64,000 bases of DNA from assembly GCA_046259385.1 (NCBI GenBank), contig JBJYWI010000291.1:1-64000 (forward strand). Direction: 5' to 3'. The notes beneath the pieces are model-generated. The model was given only the letters and a program-made list of their open reading frames with translations, was not told where the DNA came from and searched no databases. Position 1 is the stretch's first letter. Each line of letters starts with the position of its first letter. This DNA comes from CAVWDI01 sp046259385 (lineage in GTDB: Bacteria > Chloroflexota > Anaerolineae > Anaerolineales > UBA4823). The position numbers and the translations under genes were made by a program. Shown here piece after piece: positions 44,865 through 53,640 of the stretch.

Positions 44865-45413
44865 TTATATCTCTTCAGCCAGTACAGTGCGGTTTGTACA
44901 GCCCGGGTAGCTTAGCCATGCAATTGCATTGTTGAGCTCCCGGATAATATCCGCAGCTCCGATTCTGTCACCGTTCTTGAACTCCAAATTCTCAGTGGTG
45001 TGAGCGTCTTCGACCAGGGTGAGATCGTAACCTCGATCAAGAGCGCCATAAGCCGTAGCTCGAATACACCAGTTTGTGGCAGCGCCAGCCAGTATGATGT
45101 GAGCAGCGCCGAGCTGAGTCAGGACATCCTCCAGCGGGGTAGCCTCGAACGAAGAGTTGAAATGCTTGTCGATCTTTGATTCGCCTTCTGCGGGTGTAAG
45201 TTCCGGGACGATTTGCCATTCAGAACTGTCACAAACCAGTTCGTCGTCTGAGTGCTGCACCCATATAACCGGTATCCCGCGGCGGCGTGCTTTTTCAACT
45301 GCGATGCCTATATTCTTGATAATGCGGTGGGAATCCCACGCATCACGCATCACCCCAACCTGCGCATCTACAACCAGGAGTACTTTTTTGTCCCCTTCTC
45401 GAATAACTGCCAT
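44865..45413 (-). CDS. Isochorismatase family hydrolase
   Basis: A 182-aa protein of the isochorismatase/nicotinamidase fold. VVDAQVG near residue 14 carries the catalytic Asp, and NWCIRATAYGALDRGYDLTL near 113 carries the catalytic Cys preceded by the usual small residues. A catalytic Lys would be in the ESKIDKH region near 80. The substrate could be an amide or an isochorismate-like compound. It stands alone, convergent with the YcaQ operon. Confidence 0.85.
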   Translation of the reverse strand: MAVIREGDKKVLLVVDAQVGVMRDAWDSHRIIKNIGIAVEKARRRGIPVIWVQHSDDELVCDSSEWQIVPELTPAEGESKIDKHFNSSFEATPLEDVLTQLGAAHIILAGAATNWCIRATAYGALDRGYDLTLVEDAHTTENLEFKNGDRIGAADIIRELNNAIAWLSYPGCTNRTVLAEEI

Positions 45414-45871
45414 TTATTACCTCCAACTGCATTCGGTGTCCTGTTCTTAATTAAGCCGACCAAACACCTATTGCTTTTCTACTTCCAAACGGATAAGGGC
45501 ATATCGATCGAGTCCATTTTATTTCAAAGCATCACGCTTTCCAGCTGGATCTGTTGTTGCAGGGTTCAATAAGCTTGCATCTCCACTACCCGATATCGAA
45601 GGAAAAAAATGCCGCTGATGAACCGACGTTCATGCTCGATTTGGAACTTCAGATGATATTTCCGGGTAATCCCGGCTTGCTCCCTCCCACTACGACGGGG
45701 GTATAACAATCGATTATATCAATATCAACCAGAAACCAGAAAATTTCTCGTTTGAGGGTACGATTCTCGCTCGACCTAAAACACCGGATCCCATATCCCC
45801 TCCATAAGATTGCTCACTGAAAACTCATCAGATTTTCCCCGCATTTATCACAATATTCATCCAATTAGTGC
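45414..45871. other. Non-coding stretch with weak coding-like fragments
   Basis: No intact gene. On the plus strand, a frame without a start codon (about 45499-45708) and a second, shifted frame (about 45690-45808, reading HYDGGITIDYINI) both look slightly protein-like, which could be a frameshifted, decayed gene. I recognise no family and the evidence is weak. The region also contains the -10-side promoter region of the signalling block. Confidence 0.25.
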
Positions 45872-45909
45872 TATAATAATTTTGAATCTCAAATTGAGGG
45901 GTTCAAAAT
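45872..45909 (+). promoter_or_regulatory. -10 element with nested palindrome upstream of the signalling block
   Basis: TATAAT at 45872-45877 is followed directly by ATTTTGAA (45879-45886) and its complement TTCAAAAT (45902-45909). Between them, CTCAA-A-TTGAG (45888-45898) forms an inner palindrome. The nested symmetry at the expected transcription start looks like an operator. No good -35 is visible, so the promoter may depend on an activator or another sigma factor. It lies about 90 nt before the next gene. Confidence 0.5.
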
Positions 45910-45996
45910 ATTTTTTTACCTGGATATCAGCCGCCCGATTGTGAAATTCTGGCAGCCGGGAAAATTGGAAAGATTCACCATCACCCTGGTCTATCA

Positions 45997-46884
45997 ATGT
46001 TTAGAAACCTGCAACTAAAATCCACTCCTGACCGGATTGAGCCTGTTACGGATCAACTGACATCCAGCTGGCTGGAGCAGTACAGCGAGGCGCCTATCCT
46101 GCTCAGCCAGATCAATCTCCTTCCGGAGAACATCAAGAAGCGGGTTTACCGGATACTTATCCCGCCCGAACTGCTGGCCCGGTTTCAGATTGATCCAGTC
46201 TCATGGAAAGGTGCCGGAGGGGGTCTGCATGTCCGGTTAGATGCCCGGGCTGGCTCAAATTCAGTTCGGCTCATGGCATTCAGTGACGATGATCGGATGG
46301 ATGAATTCTTCCACCTGGAAATTTCCGATAACGCTGAGGGCAGCCTGGAAATAAAGATGCTGCAGCTCAACGACCCGCAAAGCCCGCGTTTTGGAACCGT
46401 CATCAACCGTGAAGTGGATCAAGACGTTACCGGCAAAGCCGGGCGAAATCTGGAAGAGGAGCAGCGGGCAATGGAAGCCGGTCTTGCTCCCGGGCAAATC
46501 CGGGATGGGCTCGGCGCTCTGAAAATCACGCTTAACCAGTTCGAAACTTTCCTGGCTGCGACCGGTCACAGGGCTTACTTTCTGGAGCCGCAATTTTATT
46601 CAGCAGCCTGGCTCTTTGAAAAAAGGGGGTTCGCCTATGTGCGCGGGCATAAACTAATGGACAATATCCATGCCGAGTTTCAACACGGCGGGAGGCTGCA
46701 CCAGGCTCTGGACAGCAGCACCTCCTTTCGCAAACCGGACGCCTGGCGCTTTGTGCGCGGCCGAGCCTGGGCGATCCACGATGGAATCCTAGAAGCAATC
46801 AGCGAGAAATGGGAAGATCTAAGGATGGTCAAGCAGGTGGGCCGTAAAGCGGGAGTTGAGACTTTCCCGGGCGCGGAATATTGA
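45997..46884 (+). CDS. Unknown protein at the head of the partner-switching cluster
   Basis: A 295-aa soluble protein with no motif I recognise. The first 130 residues are mixed alpha/beta; the second half is alpha-rich (GQIRDGLGALKITLNQFETF, RKPDAWRFVRGRAWAIHDGI). There is no signal peptide or membrane helix. It lies 49 nt before the anti-sigma-factor-like kinase and on the same strand, suggesting a role in the same pathway, possibly as the signal input or target. A nested palindrome sits in its promoter region. The start could also be later. Confidence 0.6.
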   Translation: MFRNLQLKSTPDRIEPVTDQLTSSWLEQYSEAPILLSQINLLPENIKKRVYRILIPPELLARFQIDPVSWKGAGGGLHVRLDARAGSNSVRLMAFSDDDRMDEFFHLEISDNAEGSLEIKMLQLNDPQSPRFGTVINREVDQDVTGKAGRNLEEEQRAMEAGLAPGQIRDGLGALKITLNQFETFLAATGHRAYFLEPQFYSAAWLFEKRGFAYVRGHKLMDNIHAEFQHGGRLHQALDSSTSFRKPDAWRFVRGRAWAIHDGILEAISEKWEDLRMVKQVGRKAGVETFPGAEY

Positions 46885-46933
46885 CAGAAATGATCAAAAT
46901 ATACCCGGAAACTATAGAATATACGTATAAAAA

Positions 46934-47356
46934 ATGCACCAGATAACACGCTCGGCAGAATTGACTTCGCTCCCTGAATTCAGGAAATATATCAACCTCG
47001 CCTGCAGCCACCATTCCGGAATTGATAAGCAGATCACTTATGATCTGCAACTGGCGGTCGATGAAGCCTGTACAAATATCATCACACACGGCTACCAGGG
47101 CATGAATCCGGGATCGATTATTCTATCCCTGGAATTTAAAGGCGCTTATATCGAGGTTACTATCACCGATTTCGGACATGCATTTGAACCCATCCAGACT
47201 CCGGCACCAGACCTGGAAGCCGGTCTGGAAGACCGGCCTACCGGCGGTTTTGGCCTTTATTTCATCTACCAGACCATGGATGAGATAGAGTACACCACCA
47301 ACCCATACGGCAACCGGCTCACATTCATCAAAAAACTGGAATCCGCAGTTGGATAA
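46934..47356 (+). CDS. RsbW-like anti-sigma factor serine kinase
   Basis: A 140-aa GHKL ATPase of the RsbW/SpoIIAB type. The N-box is AVDEACTNIITHGY near residue 38, the G1 box DFGHAFEP near 77 and the G2 region GGFGLYFI near 103. Such kinases phosphorylate an anti-anti-sigma factor and bind a sigma factor. The substrate is probably the STAS protein encoded 32 nt downstream. No sigma-factor gene is in the window, so the final target is open. Confidence 0.88.
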   Translation: MHQITRSAELTSLPEFRKYINLACSHHSGIDKQITYDLQLAVDEACTNIITHGYQGMNPGSIILSLEFKGAYIEVTITDFGHAFEPIQTPAPDLEAGLEDRPTGGFGLYFIYQTMDEIEYTTNPYGNRLTFIKKLESAVG

Positions 47357-47388
47357 CCAGACTAATTAATCTCCCGGGAGGGAAAATC

Positions 47389-47727
47389 ATGGACATTAAT
47401 TTTCTTGAGAAACACCCTGCAGATATTGTTCAGGTCTCTGGCAGCGTGGACGCACTGACCGCTTCGGTCCTTACCGATTTTTTATCCCTGAAAATAAGCC
47501 AGGACCACACAAATCTTGTGCTGGACCTTAACCAAGTGGAATTCATGAGCAGCGCCGGACTTCGGTCAGTTCTGGCTGCGCTCAAGGAATGCCGCAATAA
47601 AGGCGGCGACCTGCGGATTGCAGGTGCCCAGCCGGGGGTTGAGAAAGTGCTGAAAATGTCCGGTTTCACCAATATTCTGAAGATCTTTCCAGATAGTGAA
47701 AACGCGCTTGCCAGTTTTTCGAATTAA
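47389..47727 (+). CDS. STAS-domain anti-anti-sigma factor
   Basis: A 112-aa STAS protein. The element FMSSAGLRSVL near residue 55 is the phosphorylation site of the SpoIIAA/RsbV family, with the target Ser in SSAG. It is the expected substrate of the upstream kinase and of the PP2C phosphatase just downstream. GGGAGGG precedes the ATG. Three consecutive genes thus form a complete partner-switching module. Confidence 0.92.
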   Translation: MDINFLEKHPADIVQVSGSVDALTASVLTDFLSLKISQDHTNLVLDLNQVEFMSSAGLRSVLAALKECRNKGGDLRIAGAQPGVEKVLKMSGFTNILKIFPDSENALASFSN

Positions 47728-47745
47728 CCGCCGCCCTTAAACCAG

Positions 47746-48996
47746 ATGGAAGATTTAAACAGAACTGATACTGCGAATATTTTTCAGGAGATCGGTTTTG
47801 CGTATTTTAAATGCGATCCGACCGGGGAGATTTTAGAGGTCAACCAGAATTTCTGCCGTTTAGTAGGCCTCGATCAGAAAAGCGTTATTGGAAAAAATAT
47901 CTTTAATACCCTCTCTGCTGAGGATATCCGATCACTTAAAAAGGCATTGGATAGAAACCGGGCTGACGGAAAAATCACAAGCCGCGATTTGGTAATTTCC
48001 AGCATGGGTGGGGGTCCCCAATTGGTGGATTGTACAATCTCCCCCGAAATTGAGAGGCCGGGGTTAACACCGGTCCTTTACGGGGTGCTGAGACCTCTTC
48101 CCTGGATAGGACAGATGGAAGAGCACCTGCAGGCGGTCGAGCGCGAGCTCGAAATCGCCCGGGATATACAGGCAAGCTTCCTGCCGCAAGACCTTCCCCA
48201 TATTCCAGGCTGGCAGATCACAGCCTACTTTGAAGCCGCCAGGGAGGTGGCAGGTGACTTCTACGATGTATTCACGCTCTCCAGCGGACGCAGGATCGGT
48301 CTGGTGATGGCTGACGTTGTTGACAAAGGCGTCGGCGCGGCTTTGTTTATGGCACTGTTTCGCAGTCTGATAAGGGCATTTGCCGACCAGCATTATAAAC
48401 TGTCCTGGATGGATGTGCTCTCAGAGGAAGGCGCGCATGAAAATGAATCTGCATCACTGGGACACAGGCGCAAGATGTTATCTACTGGCACCACCGCCCT
48501 TAAAAATGCAATCAACCTCACCAACAATTACATCGCAACAAACCACGGCGATACAAATATGTTCGCTACAATCTTTATAGGAGTACTCGATCCGTCTAAC
48601 GGATCGTTGATGTATATAAACGCAGGTCATGAACCCCCGATTCTGGTCCGGGAAAATGGCGAGTTTCAAAGGTTGGATCCTACCGGCCCGGCGGTAGGAA
48701 TGCTTCCCGATATGCTTTTTAACATCGAAAATATCAGGATAGGCGAGAAGGACACCCTGTTCGCCTACACGGACGGCGTCATCGATGCGCTGAATCCATC
48801 CGGGGAGACATTCGGGGAGGAGCAGCTGCTCAACCTCGCCAGGGGAAAATATAGCAGCACGGACGAGTTGATAATGAATCTCGTTTCCGAACTGAAGGTT
48901 CACATCTCAGATCGCAGTCAATATGATGATATTACAATGTTCGCACTCCGGAGAGAACCCACTGGCTCCTCCGGTACTGGGGAGAGTAACTTTTGA
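47746..48996 (+). CDS. PAS-domain SpoIIE/PP2C phosphatase
   Basis: A 416-aa protein: a PAS domain (about 10-125, starting FQEIGFAYFKCDPTGEILEV), a helical linker and a PP2C-like SpoIIE domain (about 165-400). Phosphatase motifs are AGDFYDVFTL near 165, MADVVDKGVGAA near 186, INAGHEPP near 290 and YTDGVIDA near 342. It should dephosphorylate the STAS protein when the PAS senses its signal. Its stop overlaps the next start by 4 nt. Confidence 0.92.
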   Translation: MEDLNRTDTANIFQEIGFAYFKCDPTGEILEVNQNFCRLVGLDQKSVIGKNIFNTLSAEDIRSLKKALDRNRADGKITSRDLVISSMGGGPQLVDCTISPEIERPGLTPVLYGVLRPLPWIGQMEEHLQAVERELEIARDIQASFLPQDLPHIPGWQITAYFEAAREVAGDFYDVFTLSSGRRIGLVMADVVDKGVGAALFMALFRSLIRAFADQHYKLSWMDVLSEEGAHENESASLGHRRKMLSTGTTALKNAINLTNNYIATNHGDTNMFATIFIGVLDPSNGSLMYINAGHEPPILVRENGEFQRLDPTGPAVGMLPDMLFNIENIRIGEKDTLFAYTDGVIDALNPSGETFGEEQLLNLARGKYSSTDELIMNLVSELKVHISDRSQYDDITMFALRREPTGSSGTGESNF

Positions 48997-49742
48997 TTAT
49001 ATCCATTCACTCATTCCGCGGCGGCACCGGAAAATCCAACACAGCCGCAAATTTAGCAGCCTTACTGGCAGGTAAAGGGCACCGGGTGGGTGTGGTTGAT
49101 ACCGATATTCAGTCACCCGGTATTCATATCCTCTTCAATTTGAACGAGGAAGTCATGCAGTTTTCGCTGAACGATTACCTGTGGGGGAAATGCAATATAC
49201 AGCAGGCTACTTATGACGTCACTCCCAATCTTAACGGCGATGTAGAAGGAAAAATCTTCCTGATCCCTTCCAGTATAAAAACAGGCGAGATCACACGTAT
49301 CCTGCGCCAGGGTTACGATGTGGGAATTCTGAACGATGGCTTCCAGGAAATCATCGAAAATCGTGCCCTGGACTACCTCCTGATTGACACCCATCCAGGG
49401 CTGAATGAGGAGACCCTCCTGTCAATCGCCATCTCGGACAGTCTGGTTATCGTCCTGCGTCCTGACCAGCAGGATTACCAGGGCACAGGAGTCACCATAG
49501 AGGTCGCCCGCCGGCTCGAAGTGCCCGCAATGATGCTGGTCGTTAATAAAGTGCCAGATGGATTTGAAACTGAGGAAGTCCGCCAATACGTTGAAAGGAT
49601 CTATGACTGCCGGGTTGCGGCAGTCCTTCCGCACTCTGACGAAATGATGATGCTGGCAAGCGGAGGCATCTTCGTACTTCAGTATCCCGGACATCCAATC
49701 AGCCAGAGACTTTCTGGGGTAATCGACCAGCTCAGAGCTTGA
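48993..49742 (+). CDS. ParA/MinD-like ATPase
   Basis: A 249-aa P-loop ATPase. The deviant Walker A is FRGGTGKSN near residue 8, the switch I Asp is in VVDTDIQSPG near 36, and the Walker B region is YLLIDTHPG near 130. These fit the ParA/MinD/Mrp superfamily. Such ATPases position proteins or plasmids. The gene is fused in arrangement to the PP2C gene (TTG start overlapping TGA), with GGGGAGAG upstream, suggesting that it acts in the same signalling or localisation system. Confidence 0.9.
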   Translation: MIISIHSFRGGTGKSNTAANLAALLAGKGHRVGVVDTDIQSPGIHILFNLNEEVMQFSLNDYLWGKCNIQQATYDVTPNLNGDVEGKIFLIPSSIKTGEITRILRQGYDVGILNDGFQEIIENRALDYLLIDTHPGLNEETLLSIAISDSLVIVLRPDQQDYQGTGVTIEVARRLEVPAMMLVVNKVPDGFETEEVRQYVERIYDCRVAAVLPHSDEMMMLASGGIFVLQYPGHPISQRLSGVIDQLRA

Positions 49743-49761
49743 GCCTGACCGGGAACCAACA

Positions 49762-49884
49762 ATGAAGCAATCCGACGCTGATTCCCTGTTTGTCTGCATC
49801 CCGATTGACCGCCGCCAATCCATCAACCGCGATAATGAATTGTTCATTTCATTTTTCCAGATAAGTTATATCACCCCGCCATGA
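49762..49884 (+). pseudogene. N-terminal fragment of an adenylate/guanylate cyclase-type protein
   Basis: A 40-codon frame: MKQSDADSLFVCIPIDRRQS is followed by 20 more residues and a stop. The CIP[IM]DRRQA-type N-terminus is one I associate with large Chloroflexota proteins that start with an adenylate/guanylate cyclase domain, usually followed by GAALFADISGFT, which is missing here. So this looks like the front of a gene whose remainder is deleted. The match is from memory and short. Confidence 0.35.
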
Positions 49885-49993
49885 GCATGAAACTATTCTA
49901 AAAAGGAGACCTATCTCCTGGATTACAATAAGAAATCTATGACTAAAACCAGATCATACAAATTTTCTGTTGCTGGATTTGGGAGGTATTTTT

Positions 49994-51346
49994 ATGAAGA
50001 CTCCCGATTATGACAGCGCACGTAAATTTGCCCTCAAACTCCTCGAGGACAGGCTGCCGTCCCGGCTGACCTACCATTCACTCTCTCACACCAGAGATCA
50101 TGTCGTTCCCGCGGTTGAGAGATTGGCTAAACTTGAAGGGATTCAGGGAGAAGACCTGCTCCTGCTGAAGACCGCCGCCTATTACCACGACGTGGGCCAT
50201 ATTCAAGGCCGTCAGAACCACGAAGAGGAAGGCGTAAGAGTTGTCGAAGCTAACCTGCCAGGATTTAACTACAGTCCCGAGCAAATACAGGTGATCAGAG
50301 AGTTGATCATGGCGACGAAAATGCCCCAATCACCGACCAGCAGCCTAGGAGAGATTCTGGCAGACGCCGATCTTGATGTGCTCGGGCGGGCGGATTATTT
50401 CAAACGCAATCTCGACCTGAGGCATGAATGGGCAACCGGTGGAGAAGTGTTCACCGATCTTGAATGGTACAGTTCGCAGCTCAATCTGCTCATAACCCAC
50501 GACTATTTCACAGAATCCGCAAGGATGTTGCGGGATAAAGGCAAACAGCGCAACAGGGAGGCTGTCGCTAAGCTGATCGAACATCTCAAAGGGGATGCGC
50601 ATGTCGACCTGGACAAACTGGTGATACTTAAATCGGTAAATATATTCTCTGCGATCCCTGAGCCCGCCTTGATCAAAGCTGTCGATTTGCTCAAGGAGGT
50701 CAATGTAAAAAACAGCCATACGTTTATCCATAAAGGGGACCAGGGTTCAAGCATGTTTATCCTCGCCGAAGGAAAGATGCTTGTACATGACGGCGACCTG
50801 CACCTGAACGAATTGCACCCATATGATATCTTTGGGGAAATGGCAGCTCTCGATCCGGAAGTGCGCAGCGCATCCATAACCGCAGTCGAAGATACCTTGC
50901 TTTACGAACTGGATCAGGAGGATTTGCTCTATCTGGTTGAAACCCAGAGCGCGGTCACCCGCGGCATATTCCACATCCTGTGCGAGAGGATGCGCAACCT
51001 TATGGAAGACCGCGCCGATGACTTTGAATACATCCAGCAGTTTGAACGTGTAATCGCCGCGGCGGTTGCAGTGGAGGAAGGGAAATACCAGCCCGAAATG
51101 ATCGAAGGAGTCACAAAACGGAGGGATGAACTCGGCCAGCTTGCGCGGGTGTTCCAGCGTATGTTGCGCCTGGTTGAAGCGCGCGAGAACCAGCTGAAGA
51201 GAGAGGTCAAAGACCTGAAAATAGAAATAGATAAAGTCAAACAGGCACGCCAGGTCGCCGAAATCACTGAGACCGAATACTTCCAGGAGCTGCGCAGTAA
51301 AATCAGCGAACTGCGCGCTAGCCAAGGTTCAGAAGATCAAGTGTAA
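49994..51346 (+). CDS. HD-domain and cyclic-nucleotide-binding protein
   Basis: A 450-aa protein. The N-terminal HD domain has YHSLSHTRDHV near 24 and YHDVGH near 61, the metal-ligand motif. From about 215 to 330 a cNMP-binding domain contains FIHKGDQGSSMFILAEGKM and GEMAALDPEVRSAS. The last 120 residues are a HAMP-like coiled coil (RRDELGQLARVFQRM and a long charged heptad region). HD proteins are phosphohydrolases, so this may be a nucleotide second-messenger enzyme controlled by cAMP-like ligand. The start at 49994 has GGGAGG before it. Confidence 0.85.
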   Translation: MKTPDYDSARKFALKLLEDRLPSRLTYHSLSHTRDHVVPAVERLAKLEGIQGEDLLLLKTAAYYHDVGHIQGRQNHEEEGVRVVEANLPGFNYSPEQIQVIRELIMATKMPQSPTSSLGEILADADLDVLGRADYFKRNLDLRHEWATGGEVFTDLEWYSSQLNLLITHDYFTESARMLRDKGKQRNREAVAKLIEHLKGDAHVDLDKLVILKSVNIFSAIPEPALIKAVDLLKEVNVKNSHTFIHKGDQGSSMFILAEGKMLVHDGDLHLNELHPYDIFGEMAALDPEVRSASITAVEDTLLYELDQEDLLYLVETQSAVTRGIFHILCERMRNLMEDRADDFEYIQQFERVIAAAVAVEEGKYQPEMIEGVTKRRDELGQLARVFQRMLRLVEARENQLKREVKDLKIEIDKVKQARQVAEITETEYFQELRSKISELRASQGSEDQV

Positions 51347-51459
51347 ACGTTTGTGAACCTTGCTGAAAAAAGCGCACCAGAATGGCAAAATCGCGCCGGC
51401 TTCAATTTTTACGGCCAATGATATGGTTGTCTTCATGCCATCGCTGAAAATATTAAGGA

Positions 51460-51649
51460 ATGAAAAAGAGAACCGAATTTTTTTAGAGCGGGGAAATAAT
51501 TTTTAACAAAGGTGAACCCGGCGATGTAATGTTCGGAATACTGGAGGGGGAAGTTGAAATCATTTCCGGTGGAAAGATCATTGATCGATCTTGATCCAGG
51601 CGATATCCTGGGTGTGATGGCAGACCGCCTGCGAAAGCGGACGGTATAA
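51460..51649 (+). pseudogene. Decayed cyclic-nucleotide-binding domain
   Basis: In the interval after the HD-cNMP gene, one frame reads SGEIIFNKGEPGDVMFGI then LEGEVEIISGGKIIDRS before a stop. The next frame continues with DLDPGDILGVMADRLRKRTV. Together they match the start of a cNMP-binding domain (GEx2FxxGDxGDxMY...LGEMA) broken by a frameshift near 51590-51595 and by a TAG at 51484. No intact start-to-end frame exists. It may be what remains of a second cNMP protein related to the upstream one. Confidence 0.6.
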
Positions 51650-51656
51650 CCGGGGC

Positions 51657-52556
51657 TCAAACGTTAAATTGATCCAGCAGAGGTTCCCGGCGTGCAATCC
51701 ACTCCGGCGGGGCCGGGCGGGCTGCTCCTATTATCCCCCCAACAATCGCGCAGGTTGTATCCATATCGCCTGATCCAGAAACGGTGACCCACAGCGCGTT
51801 TTCATATTCGTCCGCGTGGTGGGCAGCAACCCACAGGCAGAACGGGACAGTGTCAAACGCGGCGACCCGCATCCCGGTACCAAGCTTCGAGGCTGCCTGT
51901 TGGACCTGACTGGGCGGGATCCGGACGGCTTCTTCGATTCCCGCACGAGTTTTACTCTCCGGCAGCAGAGCGGCAACCTCTTCCAGGAATTCCGCACCGG
52001 TTTTAACACCTAGTTCAAGGGGAAACAGCGCCGCAGCAGCTGCCACAGCCATCGCCCCAACCCTGCCTTCAGGATGGAAATGGGTGATCATAGCTGATTT
52101 TTCAGCTTCTTCAGCTGCCCTTTGGGGGGCGTTGGTGTAATACGCTCCAATTGGTGCTGCCCGCATCGCAGCTCCGTTGCCGTAAGAGCCGCCAGAAAAT
52201 AATTTTGGCGCCTCTTCACGCCAGTCAGCCTTGCGGGACAGGTTTCCCAGAAGGCGCCGGGCCCCGCCCCCGTAACCTCTCCAGGGTTGCTGGCTGTACT
52301 TTTCAGCAAATAAACGGGCAAGTTTATCCTGTTCAATCCTGCCAAATTCAAGCAGCACTTCGACGATTGAAAGCGCCATGTGCGTGTCATCGGTCCAGTT
52401 CCAGGTTCCGGGGGGAAGCGAACGTTCTTGGATCGATTGCGGGTCTTCTCTGAAAAACGTCTCTCCAAATGCGTCTCCCACCGAAAGCCCCTGCAGGGAT
52501 GATAAAGCCTGCGATTCGGGTTCTGACCCTCCTGCGCGGTTATGGATTGTTTCCAT
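51657..52556 (-). CDS. ADP-ribosylglycohydrolase family protein
   Basis: A 299-aa protein with the standard motifs: SVGDAFGE near residue 26, WNWTDDTHM near 53 (metal-binding Thr-Asp-Asp) and SGSGDMDTTCAIVGGIIGA near 265. These proteins remove ADP-ribose from proteins or small molecules, as in DraG, which reverses nitrogenase ADP-ribosylation. No ADP-ribosyltransferase is nearby. The substrate is not known. Confidence 0.9.
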   Translation of the reverse strand: METIHNRAGGSEPESQALSSLQGLSVGDAFGETFFREDPQSIQERSLPPGTWNWTDDTHMALSIVEVLLEFGRIEQDKLARLFAEKYSQQPWRGYGGGARRLLGNLSRKADWREEAPKLFSGGSYGNGAAMRAAPIGAYYTNAPQRAAEEAEKSAMITHFHPEGRVGAMAVAAAAALFPLELGVKTGAEFLEEVAALLPESKTRAGIEEAVRIPPSQVQQAASKLGTGMRVAAFDTVPFCLWVAAHHADEYENALWVTVSGSGDMDTTCAIVGGIIGAARPAPPEWIARREPLLDQFNV

Positions 52557-52592
52557 TACTTACCTCCTGCATGGTTTTTTATGCCGGTTTCC

Positions 52593-53260
52593 TCAATCAT
52601 CTCCGTTTCCTTTTCGCCCTGCGATCAAAATATGGGGGTTTAAAAAAGCCGCCTCCTGCCCATCAAAATTTTTGGGCTGCATCCAGGCAAGCACCTCCCG
52701 CGGCGCCTCCTTGACCATCTTTATCAATTGTTCTTTTACCGCCTGTGGCTGGGATCCCTCAGCCTTTCAAAGCGGTCTATATACCGCGCGGCAGCCGTAT
52801 TTTCCGGAAGGCATTGATCCTGAACCAGCAGCCATCTTCCCGGCTTTAATACCCTGGCGCAGTCCGCCACAAATTGATTTACATCTCTGAAATGATGGGC
52901 AGCAATCCGGCAGGTAATAAGATCAAAACTGGATGCGAGAAACGGAAGTCGGGCCGCGTCTGCAAAGGCAAATAATACCTTCAGCGCACCCTTTGAGCGG
53001 ATAAATTTCCAGGCTGCGGAAAGCATGCCGGACGATACATCCGCCGCAATAACAGATTGCACAATACAGGTGAACGCCAGCGCAGTGTGACCTCCACCAG
53101 TGGCAATATCGAGCATGGTCCATGACGGTTGCGGTCGGGCGATCTCAACCAGGCGCTGTAATTCCGGGGCTTTTGCATGCACCTCGCTGGTAACATAGCG
53201 CGGCGCAAATCGATTGAACCTTTCCCGGGATTCGTTCTTCCGTCTGGATTTCTCGCTCAT
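52593..53260 (-). pseudogene. Class I SAM methyltransferase with C-terminal frameshift/deletion
   Basis: The first frame (53260 to 52736) gives 174 residues: a UbiE/Coq5-like methyltransferase with the SAM motif LDIATGGGHTAL near 50 and AADVSSGM near 72, ending abruptly at RLRDPSHRR. Read in another frame, the following DNA gives AVKEQLIKMVKEAPREVLAW, MQPKNFDGQEAAFL and NPHILIAGRK up to a stop at 52593. This looks like the normal end of the same family, where 40-60 residues are usually found between. So a frameshift plus an internal deletion is likely, or a collapsed assembly. It overlaps the DUF1801 gene by 4 nt (ATGA). Confidence 0.6.
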
Positions 53261-53610
53261 CCGATCTTTGACTGGCGGACGACTGTTTCTTCCAGGTTTT
53301 CTTTTACAATGTCAAACGGCAGGTCATCAATTTTCTTAAACCGGATGCAGCTCTTTCCGACATCCAGGTGCTTCAGTTTCTCCCGGTGTCCCTCAACCAG
53401 GTCCACGTCCATATACAGGCTGATGTAATGTTTCTGGGAAGCCAGCGCGCATGCCACCTCGTCCTTCTCGTAGGTCGGCATATTATAGCGCATGGTCTCC
53501 TCTATATCAGGGATCGTATCGAGAATGAACCCGCGGATGGTTTCAAGCGCCTCTTTCCGGTCAAGCGGCAGAGCCCTGATAACTCCATCAACCGCATTAT
53601 TTGTACTCAT
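53257..53610 (-). CDS. DUF1801 family protein
   Basis: A 117-aa protein. ETMRYNMPTYEKDEVACALAS near residue 38 and ISLYMDVDLVEGHREKL near 62 are characteristic of the DUF1801/YdhG-like fold. Structures of this family are SMART-like alpha/beta proteins with no proven role. A second ATG directly before it (53613) is an equal alternative start. It overlaps the methyltransferase gene, so the two are translationally coupled. Confidence 0.82.
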   Translation of the reverse strand: MSTNNAVDGVIRALPLDRKEALETIRGFILDTIPDIEETMRYNMPTYEKDEVACALASQKHYISLYMDVDLVEGHREKLKHLDVGKSCIRFKKIDDLPFDIVKENLEETVVRQSKIG

Positions 53611-53640
53611 CATTTAGTTTCTTCCTGCCTATTATTTCGT

